Source of the DNA: Treponema sp.
GTDB taxonomy: Bacteria; Spirochaetota; Spirochaetia; Treponematales; Treponemataceae
DNA: 13,249 nucleotides
Assembly: GCA_017613485.1 (NCBI GenBank)
Contig: JAGADS010000303.1
Coordinates: 1 to 13,249 of the forward strand
Direction of reading: 5' to 3'
Part shown: in pieces, positions 7,111 to 13,249 of the stretch
Numbering within the stretch: position 1 is the stretch's first letter
Layout of the letters: each line of letters begins with the position of its first letter
The notes under the pieces: generated by a model
What the model was told of the DNA's origin: nothing
Database searches by the model: none
Seen by the model: the letters and a program-made list of their open reading frames with translations, nothing else
Program-made: the position numbers and the translations under genes

Positions 7111-7130
7111 ACAATGAAGGAGGTAACTGT

Positions 7131-7337
7131 ATGGAAAGTTTAAAGGGATATATTCATGGAAATACTGTAGTTGTTGAAAATGAAGAGCTCAACCTGTATG
7201 AAGGTTGCGAAGTTGAAATACATGTAATTGAAAAAAAGCCCATGACCTTTCAAGGAGCTTGTGCGGCACTGCAAAAATTTGAAAATTCTGGGGTTTGGGA
7301 GGGAAACCTTGATGAGATGCGGGAGTGCAGGGGATGA
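7131..7337 (+). CDS. VapB-type antitoxin (AF2212/DUF104-like)
   Basis: A 68-residue protein whose first half (MESLKGYIHGNTVVVE..LNLYEGCEVEIHVIEKK) has the short beta-hairpin pattern ending in EG-x-EVE that typifies the AF2212-like/DUF104 antitoxins, which pair with PIN-domain toxins. The second half (GACAALQKFENSGVWEGNLDEMRECRG) would wrap around and inhibit the toxin. I place the start at 7131, preceded by AAGGAGG with seven bases spacing; an in-frame ATG at 7062 adds 23 atypical residues and lacks such a site. The stop overlaps the toxin ATG as ATGA, so the two are translated in a coupled way. In this family the antitoxin, or the complex, usually represses its own promoter. I avoid a firm symbol because vapB covers several unrelated folds. 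Confidence 0.78.
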   Translation: MESLKGYIHGNTVVVENEELNLYEGCEVEIHVIEKKPMTFQGACAALQKFENSGVWEGNLDEMRECRG

Positions 7338-7738
7338 GAGTTCTTGTTGATACCTCTGTTTGGATAGATTTTTTTAATCCACATATTTCTGATTCTCTTG
7401 AATTACGAAAATTAAAAACTCTCATAAATAGTGAAGATGGAGGTGTTGTTTTATGTCCTATTATCTATCAAGAGATTTTACAAGGAATTCGAGATGATAG
7501 GTATTTTGAGGAAATAAAAAGGTTACTTTCATATTTCCCTATGTTGAAAAAAGATTTTCCTATAATTGAAGATGTGGCAGTAGATTTATACCGTTCTCTG
7601 CGGAAAAAAGGAATTACAATTAGAAAATCAAACGACTGTCTTATTGCTGCGTATTCTTTTGTTTTTGATGTTCCAGTTTTATTTCATGATCGTGATTTTG
7701 ATGCTATTTGCAACAATACTTCAGTACGAAAATTTTGA
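7334..7738 (+). CDS. vapC: PIN-domain ribonuclease toxin, VapC family
   Basis: A 134-residue PIN-domain protein, of typical length, predicted to cleave RNA (in studied members, tRNA or rRNA) when its antitoxin is degraded. The acidic metal-binding residues are present: Asp6 and Asp12 in VDTSVWID, Glu47 in YQEILQG, Asp101 in SNDCLIAA, and an Asp-rich HDRDFD (119-123). Nothing suggests inactivation. The ATG at 7334 overlaps the antitoxin stop (ATGA) and has GGGAG upstream; an in-frame ATG at 7325, inside the antitoxin gene, would add three residues. The gene is A+T-rich compared with metK or ackA, suggesting transfer. The next gene, an Abi/HEPN protein, points toward it from the opposite strand. 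Confidence 0.9.
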   Translation: MRVLVDTSVWIDFFNPHISDSLELRKLKTLINSEDGGVVLCPIIYQEILQGIRDDRYFEEIKRLLSYFPMLKKDFPIIEDVAVDLYRSLRKKGITIRKSNDCLIAAYSFVFDVPVLFHDRDFDAICNNTSVRKF

Positions 7739-7759
7739 ATAACAGTTAATAACTGGAAA

Positions 7760-7791
7760 TTATAAGGCATTGTATATCTATGGCCTTATAA
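7760..7791. repeat. Hairpin between convergent toxin and Abi genes
   Basis: TTATAAGGC (7760-7768) and GCCTTATAA (7783-7791) form a perfect 9-bp stem with a 14-base loop. It occupies the 78-base gap between the two convergent stops, where a shared terminator is expected, but no T run follows on either strand. A bidirectional terminator or mRNA-stabilising hairpin is plausible. Confidence 0.5.
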
Positions 7792-7816
7792 CAGATGAAG
7801 ATATGCCGGGATGACT

Positions 7817-8761
7817 TTACTTTGCGGAATAATAGTCGAGGACGGCTCGGGCAAAACTGTAGGCGTTCTTGATGTCGGTTTTGTTCTCAAAGTACTGCTT
7901 GCGGTAAATCATGCGGCCGACAAAGAAATCTTTTATCTCCTTTAGAGTCATCTCCTTGATTCTTGGGGATGAAATCAGCTTGGTGTAAACTGAAAGCATT
8001 ACGGCAAAATCGTTCAGCAGGGGAACTTTCATGCATGTGGAAATGATGCCCTTTCCGACTCCCAGATTTCCGCCTAAAAGCTCAAAGTTTGTCTCGGTGT
8101 CAGTCTTGAATACCTGGACAGGCTTGAACGAAGAGAGCATGCACACATTATGGGCACAGGCATTGCGGATTCGCCGGACAGACTCAAAGTGCTTTGTATA
8201 CTCACATTTCATCCGCATGAAGTCATAGTAATATGAGTAAAAACTGATAAAGTCAGCAAAGTTGATCATCTCCACAAAATTCCATACAGCAGGAGAAGCG
8301 ATGTATTTGTCGAATGAGTTTCCGCCGTAGTTTGAAATCCTTATGAACTGGGCAAGACTGTCTTTTGTTTTAGGGTGTGACTCCAGGAATTTTGCAACAA
8401 CCTCATAACCGTCGTCTGCAGGATTGTTCTGACATTCGTTTACAAGCTTTACCTTAAGATTGTGCTCCAGGTCTATGGTCATTTTTAGAAGCAGTTTCCT
8501 CAGGAACATATCTATGGTAGAAAGCTCCACCAGATGCCCGAAATCAAGGCCGATGTATTTTCCGCTCTTTGTCCGCTCTGTGCAGGTTGAGCAATACAGC
8601 TTGAGCCTGAAAAAGGTATTGTTTTTCTTCAGGAACTTCGTGGCAGTTTCCTCATCCATCAGATTGAAAGTAATCCCCAGCTCATTCTTGCAGTAATCGA
8701 TAATCTCCGGGACCGTAAGCTTTTGTGATTTTTCATTGATGCTCGTATCTTTTCTGGACAT
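7817..8761 (-). CDS. Abi-family (Abi_2/AbiD-F-like) protein with HEPN RNase motif
   Basis: A 314-residue cytoplasmic protein resembling the Abi_2 family, which includes lactococcal abortive-infection proteins AbiD and AbiF. Features in order: an N-terminal segment with LTVPEIIDYCKNELGI, the NNTFFRLKLY stretch (47-56), the helix LSTIDMFLRKLLLKMTIDLEHNLKVKL (80-106), and the HEPN motif R-x4-H as RIRNACAHN (Arg199 and His204). Arg and His of this motif form the RNase site in HEPN proteins, so an RNA-cleaving, growth-arresting role is likely by family but unproven here. The start is the ATG at 8761, behind AAGGAGT; a TTG at 8776 would extend it by five residues and lie across the predicted transcription start. 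It is alone on its strand, convergent with vapC. Base composition is closer to the host genes than that of vapC. Confidence 0.8.
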   Translation of the reverse strand: MSRKDTSINEKSQKLTVPEIIDYCKNELGITFNLMDEETATKFLKKNNTFFRLKLYCSTCTERTKSGKYIGLDFGHLVELSTIDMFLRKLLLKMTIDLEHNLKVKLVNECQNNPADDGYEVVAKFLESHPKTKDSLAQFIRISNYGGNSFDKYIASPAVWNFVEMINFADFISFYSYYYDFMRMKCEYTKHFESVRRIRNACAHNVCMLSSFKPVQVFKTDTETNFELLGGNLGVGKGIISTCMKVPLLNDFAVMLSVYTKLISSPRIKEMTLKEIKDFFVGRMIYRKQYFENKTDIKNAYSFARAVLDYYSAK

Positions 8762-8778
8762 GACAGACTCCTTCAAGT

Positions 8779-8787
8779 ATTATAACA
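8779..8787 (-). promoter_or_regulatory. Extended -10 promoter of the Abi gene
   Basis: On the minus strand TGTTATAAT combines a perfect TATAAT (8779-8784) with the upstream TG of extended -10 promoters. There is no recognisable -35 box, as is common for this class. Transcription would start near 8772, leaving a leader of about 11 bases with the Shine-Dalgarno almost at its 5' end. Confidence 0.5.
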
Positions 8788-8793
8788 TGTTTT

Positions 8794-8811
8794 TGGGGAA
8801 AGTGTGGGGAA
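8794..8811. repeat. Two TGGGGAA direct repeats upstream of the Abi -10 box
   Basis: TGGGGAA occurs at 8794-8800 and again at 8805-8811, an 11-bp period that puts both copies on the same helix face. They occupy the place of the missing -35 element of the Abi promoter, with A/T tracts just beyond (8812-8830) that could act as an UP element. A regulator-binding site is a reasonable inference. Confidence 0.4.
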
Positions 8812-8898
8812 GATTTTTTATTTTTTTTCATGGTTTAAGAGTTGTAAACTGTTTCATAGTCGATGGCAAAAAACTTGTTTTCAGCTTGATTCTCTCCC

Positions 8899-8926
8899 AC
8901 TCCACCCATCCTTGACACCGTGGAGT
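8899..8926. repeat. Inverted repeat flanking the -35 box of the acyltransferase promoter
   Basis: ACTCCAC (8899-8905) and GTGGAGT (8920-8926) are perfect 7-bp inverted arms spaced 14 bases apart, enclosing the TTGACA at 8912-8917. The position suits a dimeric repressor operator. No regulator gene is visible nearby. Confidence 0.4.
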
Positions 8927-8940
8927 TTTATTTATAGAAT
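8912..8940 (+). promoter_or_regulatory. Strong sigma-70 promoter of the acyltransferase-rsmE unit
   Basis: A perfect TTGACA (8912-8917) and TAGAAT (8935-8940) are exactly 17 bases apart, the best promoter match in the window. Transcription would begin near 8947, leaving a leader of about 58 bases before the ATG at 9005. Confidence 0.75.
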
Positions 8941-9004
8941 ATAAGGTATTAAAAAATCATGGTATTTTCAATTGGTGCTAGACTGTTTTAAAGAGGAGCT
9001 GTGC

Positions 9005-9907
9005 ATGTCAAAACTTTCTTTGAGGGAACAATACAAGGATCTTTTTGCCGATCTGTCAAAGGTATCGATTGAATCTTCTACAATCAGTGATGAGAATGTT
9101 TATCAGGTGGCAAATCCCAAGACAAGGGTTTTTATGGATGTGCTTGTCTCTGATAACACGACCCCGGACAGTTTCATTGGCGGTGTTGAGAACTTTGAGA
9201 AACTTTACGATTTGGTTCAAGAGGGAAAATCCGGCCTGATCTTGATGGAGCATTATTCAAACACTGATTTGCCTGCGTTCTGTTATCTGCTGGAGAAATC
9301 TGGAAATCCAAAGCTTGAGGCACTTTCCAAGAATATAGTTGCAATCGCCGGAATGAAGCTTAATCAGGATAACCCTGTGGTAAAGGCCTTTGCAGAAAGT
9401 TTTACGCGTGTTGTAATTTATCCGCCACGTAGCCTTAGCAAGGTAGAAGCCGATGGACAGTCAGCAGAGATGATAAAGGCAGAGGAGCAGAAGGCCCGCA
9501 AGATCAACATGGCTGCCATGCGTGCAATGGATGAATGCAAGCGCCGCGGTCAGGTTATTCTTGTTTTTCCCTCAGGCACCAGATATCGACCGGGACATCC
9601 CGATACAAAAAGGGGCCTAAGGGAAATAGACAGCTATCTTCGCCTTTTTGATTACATGGTTCTTGTAAGCGTGAACGGCTCGATTCTGGAGATTCAGGAT
9701 GAGGACATGCTCAACGATCTGGTCAGTCCTGCTCGTCAGGCATTTACCGCAAGCCCTGTAATTGACTGCAAGGCATTCCGAAGTGATTTCATGGCAACGC
9801 TTCCGCCCGAGACAGAAGACCCGAAGCAAAAGGTAATAGACCATGTAATGGAACTCCTTGAAGAACAGCATGAGACCGTAAAGAAGGAATACGGCTTTAA
9901 CCATTAA
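9005..9907 (+). CDS. PlsC/GPAT-family glycerolipid acyltransferase
   Basis: A 300-residue protein predicted to transfer a fatty acyl group to glycerol-3-phosphate or lysophosphatidic acid in phospholipid synthesis. The catalytic H-x4-D motif is EHYSNTDLP (His83, Asp88), where most relatives have NHxSxxD. The phosphate-binding motif is VFPSGTRYRPG (187-197), intermediate between FPEGTR of PlsC and the PSGGRDRP of soluble, chloroplast-type glycerol-3-phosphate acyltransferases. No long membrane helix is evident, which also leans toward the soluble GPAT type. Which acyl acceptor it uses cannot be settled from sequence. The ATG at 9005 follows GAGGAG by six bases; an ATG at 8972 would add 11 residues and lacks such a site. 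It is the first gene of a unit with rsmE, whose ATG comes 21 bases after its stop. Confidence 0.78.
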   Translation: MSKLSLREQYKDLFADLSKVSIESSTISDENVYQVANPKTRVFMDVLVSDNTTPDSFIGGVENFEKLYDLVQEGKSGLILMEHYSNTDLPAFCYLLEKSGNPKLEALSKNIVAIAGMKLNQDNPVVKAFAESFTRVVIYPPRSLSKVEADGQSAEMIKAEEQKARKINMAAMRAMDECKRRGQVILVFPSGTRYRPGHPDTKRGLREIDSYLRLFDYMVLVSVNGSILEIQDEDMLNDLVSPARQAFTASPVIDCKAFRSDFMATLPPETEDPKQKVIDHVMELLEEQHETVKKEYGFNH

Positions 9908-9928
9908 GGCTTCCATGACTTTTACACG

Positions 9929-10687
9929 ATGAACATCTGTCTGTTTTCTAAAGACGAAATAGATAAGCCTCTTGAGTTAAAGGATCCGCGCGCACAGCAC
10001 GTCATAAAAATCCTGCACAAAAAGGAAGGAGACTCTTTTACCGCCGGAATAATCGGTGGTGCATCTGGTACTGCCGTCATTTCTTCCATTGGAGAAAAAC
10101 TTTCCTTTACATTCACTCCTGAGTCAGAGGGAAAAAAGCTTTATCCGCTTGTTATGATAATCGGTTTTCCGCGTCCCATTCAGCTTAAGCGTCTCTTAAG
10201 GGATATGGCGGGTCTTGGTGTCAGTGCCGTTCATCTTACGGGTACTGAGCTTGTTGAAAAATCCTATCTTTCTTCCACGATGTCCAGTCCTGAGTCTGCA
10301 CGTCAAATGCTTCTGGATGGAACGGTTCAGGCGGGATCTACTTTTGTGCCTGAGGTTTATATCCACAGGGATGTGCGCTCCTGTCTTGAGGTAGTGACGG
10401 CGGGTAACAAAAATCCTACAAATGCAAACCGTATGGCTCTGGACAACGTGAATCCCTCTGACAGTCTATGGAATTATTGTCAGCGTAAAGGAAACTCATT
10501 TGCAGACGTACAGAATCCTGCTCTTGCGGCAATAGGCTCGGAGCGCGGCTGGACGGATAATGAGCGTTCAATTTTTAAGGAATACGGCTTTACACTCCTT
10601 AGCATGGGAGAAAGAATACTCAGGACGGAAACGGCCTCAACTGTGGCTGCTTCAATCATACTCGGAGCCATGGGCGTGTTGAATTGA
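9929..10687 (+). CDS. rsmE: 16S rRNA (uracil-1498-N3)-methyltransferase
   Basis: A 252-residue SPOUT-class methyltransferase that uses SAM to methylate N3 of U1498 in 16S rRNA. The N-terminal PUA-like part (residues 1-70) includes DPRAQHVIKILHKKEGD, matching the family's H-x3-VLR-x-K-x-GD. The catalytic knot domain has KRLLRDMAGLGVSAVHL, the SAM loop IGSERGWTDNE (202-212) and MGERILRTETA (226-236). The loop differs from the commonest IGPEGGFT form (Pro to Ser and Gly to Arg), but the overall family match is clear. Length is normal. The ATG lacks a close Shine-Dalgarno (AAGG is 20 bases away) and lies 21 bases after the acyltransferase stop, so it probably relies on readthrough from that gene. 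Nothing links the two functions; co-transcription may be only positional. Confidence 0.92.
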   Translation: MNICLFSKDEIDKPLELKDPRAQHVIKILHKKEGDSFTAGIIGGASGTAVISSIGEKLSFTFTPESEGKKLYPLVMIIGFPRPIQLKRLLRDMAGLGVSAVHLTGTELVEKSYLSSTMSSPESARQMLLDGTVQAGSTFVPEVYIHRDVRSCLEVVTAGNKNPTNANRMALDNVNPSDSLWNYCQRKGNSFADVQNPALAAIGSERGWTDNERSIFKEYGFTLLSMGERILRTETASTVAASIILGAMGVLN

Positions 10688-10715
10688 TTTCTTTCTGTTA
10701 ATTGAATCGGGGGAC

Positions 10716-10744
10716 TTTAAATAAAAGAACGTTTGTTGTAAAAT
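10716..10744 (+). promoter_or_regulatory. Putative sigma-70 promoter of ackA
   Basis: TTTAAA (10716-10721) and TAAAAT (10739-10744) are 17 bases apart in an A+T-rich gap of 95 bases after rsmE. The predicted leader is about 32 bases. The -35 box is weak, so this is a tentative call. Confidence 0.4.
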
Positions 10745-10782
10745 AAACTTATATCTCAAATTTTTTAAACAGAGGTTTTTTT

Positions 10783-12120
10783 ATGGCAATGGTTATTTTA
10801 ACTTTGAACTGCGGTTCATCTTCTGCAAAATATCAGGTTTACGACTGGGATCAGAAAGAGGTTCTTGCTAATGGTGTAGTTGAACGCATCGGAATCGAAG
10901 GATCCGGAATCACCCACAAGGCTAAGGGCAATAAAACAGAGATAAAAAGCCCCTGCCCCACACACAAAGAGGCAATCGAGCTTATCCTTAAGACAATCAC
11001 AGACAAGGAAGTCGGCGTAATCGAGGACATGTCCGTAATCAAATCTGTAGGACACCGTGTTCTCCATGGAGGCGACAAGTTCACAAAGAGCGTCGTGATT
11101 ACTCCTGAGGTTCTTGAGACATTCCGCTCTGTACAGGACCTTGGACCTTTGCACAACCCTGCAAACATCATGGGTATCGAGGCCGCACAGAAGGTCATGC
11201 CGGATGTTCCTCAGTGTGCAATCATGGATACCGCATGGCACCAGACTATGCCGGAATCTTCTTTCATGTATGCAATCCCGCGCGAATGGTACACAAAATA
11301 TTCAGCACGCCGCTACGGTTTCCACGGAACAAGCTTCCTTTACACCGCAAAACGTGCATCTGTCCTCCTGCATAAAAAGCCTGAGGATACAAATGTGATT
11401 ATATGCCACATCGGTAACGGAGCATCTGTCTGTGCCGTCAAGAACGGTAAATGCTACGACACATCAATGGGAATCACCCCTCTTGAAGGACTTGTCATGG
11501 GTACACGCTCAGGTGACCTGGATCCGGCCCTGCCATTCTACATCATGCGTAAGACAGGCATGAGTGCCGCCGAGATGGACACTGCACTGAACAAAAAATG
11601 CGGACTCCTTGGCATAACAGAAAAATATTCTGACCGCCGTGACATTGAGGTTGCAGCCGCAGAGGGTGACCCGCTTGCACGTCTTTCAATAGACATGGAG
11701 GTTCAGAGGCTCAGGAAATACATCGGTTCATTCATGGCAGAAATCGGTCCTGTTGATGCAATCATCTTTACCGCCGGTGTTGGAGAACGCTCACCGATTA
11801 TCCGTGGTGCATCCCTCAAAGGCCTGGAGTTCATGGGTATCAAGATTGACTTGCAGAAAAACGAATGGAGCTTTACTGGAAACGCAGAGACATGCATCTC
11901 CGCCGATGACAGCAAGGTCAAGGTATTCGTCATCCCGACAGACGAGGAGCTTGTAATGACAGAGGATGCATACGCCCTGATGAAGGGAAACTACGACGTG
12001 CACACAAAGTTCACATACAGCTTCCAGAGCCCGGATTACGTGAACAAGGCAAGGGAAGAAGGCCTCAAGAAGGACATCGCAAAGAACCCGAACCTTGCAA
12101 AAGTAGTTGTAAGACCGTAA
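10783..12120 (+). CDS. ackA: Acetate kinase
   Basis: A 445-residue cytoplasmic enzyme interconverting acetate plus ATP and acetyl phosphate plus ADP, normally the ATP-yielding last step of acetate fermentation. All key motifs are seen: [11 protein letters not shown] (residues 8-18), GHRVLHGG with Arg92, DTAWH with Asp149, RRYGFHGTS with His181, [10 protein letters not shown], the [11 protein letters not shown] loop with Arg242, [10 protein letters not shown], and PTDEEL near the end. The protein has roughly 40 residues beyond the usual end (after about residue 403: [14 protein letters not shown] to VVVRP), making it longer than the approximately 400-residue norm. The ATG follows AGAGG by seven bases. 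The partner phosphotransacetylase gene (pta) is not adjacent. The downstream gene begins 73 bases later on the same strand and may be co-transcribed. Confidence 0.97.
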   Translation: MAMVILTLNCGSSSAKYQVYDWDQKEVLANGVVERIGIEGSGITHKAKGNKTEIKSPCPTHKEAIELILKTITDKEVGVIEDMSVIKSVGHRVLHGGDKFTKSVVITPEVLETFRSVQDLGPLHNPANIMGIEAAQKVMPDVPQCAIMDTAWHQTMPESSFMYAIPREWYTKYSARRYGFHGTSFLYTAKRASVLLHKKPEDTNVIICHIGNGASVCAVKNGKCYDTSMGITPLEGLVMGTRSGDLDPALPFYIMRKTGMSAAEMDTALNKKCGLLGITEKYSDRRDIEVAAAEGDPLARLSIDMEVQRLRKYIGSFMAEIGPVDAIIFTAGVGERSPIIRGASLKGLEFMGIKIDLQKNEWSFTGNAETCISADDSKVKVFVIPTDEELVMTEDAYALMKGNYDVHTKFTYSFQSPDYVNKAREEGLKKDIAKNPNLAKVVVRP

Positions 12121-12193
12121 ACAACAGTCCTCCCGAAAGTCTGACATAATAACACCTTCAACATATTAAGGGAGACCTTTAAGGAGGATAAAT

Positions 12194-13249
12194 GTGATTT
12201 CAAAAGAACTGCTTGATTTGGCTTTTGCCTATAGAAAGACCGCTCTCTGGGAAAAAATCGGAGACAGGGAAATTTTTGCCTTTCGTCTTGAAAAAGGAGA
12301 GCCGGTTCTGATTGCCGTTATGGGGAAAATAGGTGAGCACTGTGCAATCGCCGCCTATCCCGGGAACAGGGGACTAAAAGCCTACATCAGCGCACTTACG
12401 CCTCCGCCGCCCAACCAGAACAGCCTTAAGCGGTTTGAGTCTTTTATTTCGCAGGACTGCATTCAGCTTGAACTTACCCAAAAAAACAAAGTACTGGAGA
12501 ATGAGCTTGAGGAAATAGAGGCACACGCAAAGAAAAACGGCATAAGCATGGATGGAAACAACGCCTACCCTTCCTTTGTCCGCTACTTTCCATTCCACGA
12601 AGCCGGAAGCCTCAGTCAGGAAGAAGACCAGCATATTCTAGCCGCCGCACTCAAGGTGGCAATCAGCCTTTCACAAAGCCTTGAGTCCAATACGGCACAA
12701 TCACTTGGAATCCCAGGCATAAAAAGAAGGTCAGATCCCATACCGATATTCAGACTTGAGGACGGAAAACTCTACCCCGATGGAGAATGCTTTTTTCCCA
12801 AGGCCACAGTTTCTGAAAGCGACTATCTTAAGGCTGACAACCCGATGCTTTCGGCAGACACAAAAAAACTTCCACGCAGCAAAAACTACTTTTTTGCGGA
12901 TCTGGGCCATGTTCCAAGAATTGTCAGGGACAGCGATAATTCCGTTCCCTACTTTCCGGGCGTTCTTTTCATGATAGACAAAAACTCTCCGATGGGTGAC
13001 GGCATTACTTTCAAGGCAGATCCTGAGACTCAAGGTCAAAAAGCCATCTTGGAATTCGACTCTTACTGGCTAAACCACGGTTATATTCCCGAGGGAATTG
13101 TCTGCGTCTCGGAAAAAACCTACGCATTCCTCAAGGATTACTGTGAGAAAACCGGAATAGAAGTGAGTCTGGATCCAGGCATGATGGAGAATCTGTATGA
13201 TATTGAGGAGTCATTCTACCAGCGCTTTACTGGCGAAGAGAGTCGTGGC
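12194..13249 (+). CDS. DUF7309/DUF6930-like protein of unknown function (3' truncated)
   Basis: An open frame of 352 codons runs from a GTG at 12194 to the window end without a stop. The GTG follows AAGGAGG by six bases. The overlapping ATG at 12192 reads ATG-TGA and cannot be the start. The N-terminal part (residues 10-60: YRKTALWEKIGDREIFAFR, VMGKIGEHCAIAAYPGNRGLKAY), then FISQDC and GNNAYPSFVRYFP, resembles the uncharacterised DUF7309 proteins. Residues about 255-345 (PGVLFMIDKNS..., GYIPEGIVCVSEKTY, LDPGMMENL) resemble the DUF6930 region that follows in such proteins. A short coiled or charged helix is likely at 95-115. No catalytic motif is visible and no function should be assigned. The domain names are recalled from family patterns and are less sure than the gene itself. 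Confidence 0.75.
   Translation, partial: MISKELLDLAFAYRKTALWEKIGDREIFAFRLEKGEPVLIAVMGKIGEHCAIAAYPGNRGLKAYISALTPPPPNQNSLKRFESFISQDCIQLELTQKNKVLENELEEIEAHAKKNGISMDGNNAYPSFVRYFPFHEAGSLSQEEDQHILAAALKVAISLSQSLESNTAQSLGIPGIKRRSDPIPIFRLEDGKLYPDGECFFPKATVSESDYLKADNPMLSADTKKLPRSKNYFFADLGHVPRIVRDSDNSVPYFPGVLFMIDKNSPMGDGITFKADPETQGQKAILEFDSYWLNHGYIPEGIVCVSEKTYAFLKDYCEKTGIEVSLDPGMMENLYDIEESFYQRFTGEESRG

Noticed and set aside
7062..7130. Upstream ATG extending the antitoxin by 23 residues
   Set aside because: It lacks a ribosome site, would sit upstream of the predicted promoter, and adds residues unlike the family. The ATG at 7131 has AAGGAGG at ideal spacing.
9915..9932. ATG just before rsmE
   Set aside because: It reads only five codons (ATG ACT TTT ACA CGA) before TGA; too short to be a supported gene.
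10816..11241. Long antisense frames within ackA and other genes
   Set aside because: They are shadows of strongly supported coding sequences, without ribosome sites or family resemblance.
12121..12193. Terminator or strong promoter between ackA and the next gene
   Set aside because: I found no stable stem followed by T residues. A CTGACA-like -35 has only a poor -10 at 15-16 bases, so I did not call a promoter.

Overview
The window looks like chromosome from a Treponema-type spirochaete. The clues are a UMP kinase of the archaeal/spirochaetal subtype, relaxed spirochaetal lipoboxes (LLAGC, LFISC), a lipoprotein combining an InlB-like repeat with a formylglycine-generating-enzyme (FGE/SUMF1) fold, and a CheB chemotaxis gene. 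No gene here identifies the species. Both ends are cut inside genes.

Layout. 1-863 (+): 3' part of cheB. 860-2181 (-): two translationally coupled genes, UMP kinase then a glucosaminidase-type lipoprotein, whose last codons overlap the end of cheB. 2300-2494 (+): a small Cys-rich membrane protein of the FeoB-associated type, without feoB. 2505-3803 (-): FGE-fold lipoprotein. 3885-5051 (-): metK with a recognisable promoter. 5106-5441: a gene-free gap containing a roughly 274-bp stretch bounded by 15-bp inverted repeats (14/15 match), which looks like a small non-autonomous mobile element. 5442-6980 (-): a ChvE-type sugar-binding protein with an extra, unrecognised N-terminal region. 7131-7738 (+): a VapB/VapC-type toxin-antitoxin pair. 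7817-8761 (-): an Abi-family protein with a HEPN RNase motif, convergent with the toxin. 9005-10687 (+): a glycerolipid acyltransferase and rsmE, driven by a near-consensus sigma-70 promoter. 10783-12120 (+): ackA. 12194-13249 (+): the start of a GTG-initiated gene resembling the DUF7309/DUF6930 group, cut by the window end.

Function. Most genes are housekeeping: SAM synthesis (metK), pyrimidine nucleotide supply (UMP kinase), acetate/ATP metabolism (ackA), ribosome modification (rsmE), phospholipid synthesis (acyltransferase) and chemotaxis adaptation (cheB). The accessory part is about 5.1-8.8 kb: the inverted-repeat element, the chimeric sugar-binding protein, the toxin-antitoxin pair and the Abi/HEPN gene. 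The sugar-binding protein and the toxin-antitoxin pair are visibly more A+T-rich than metK, ackA or the acyltransferase, which fits recent acquisition.

No tRNA, rRNA, CRISPR array, riboswitch or transposase gene was recognised. The best candidates for something undescribed are the inverted-repeat element, the N-terminal region of the sugar-binding protein, and the promoter architecture of the Abi gene. None is proof of a new system.
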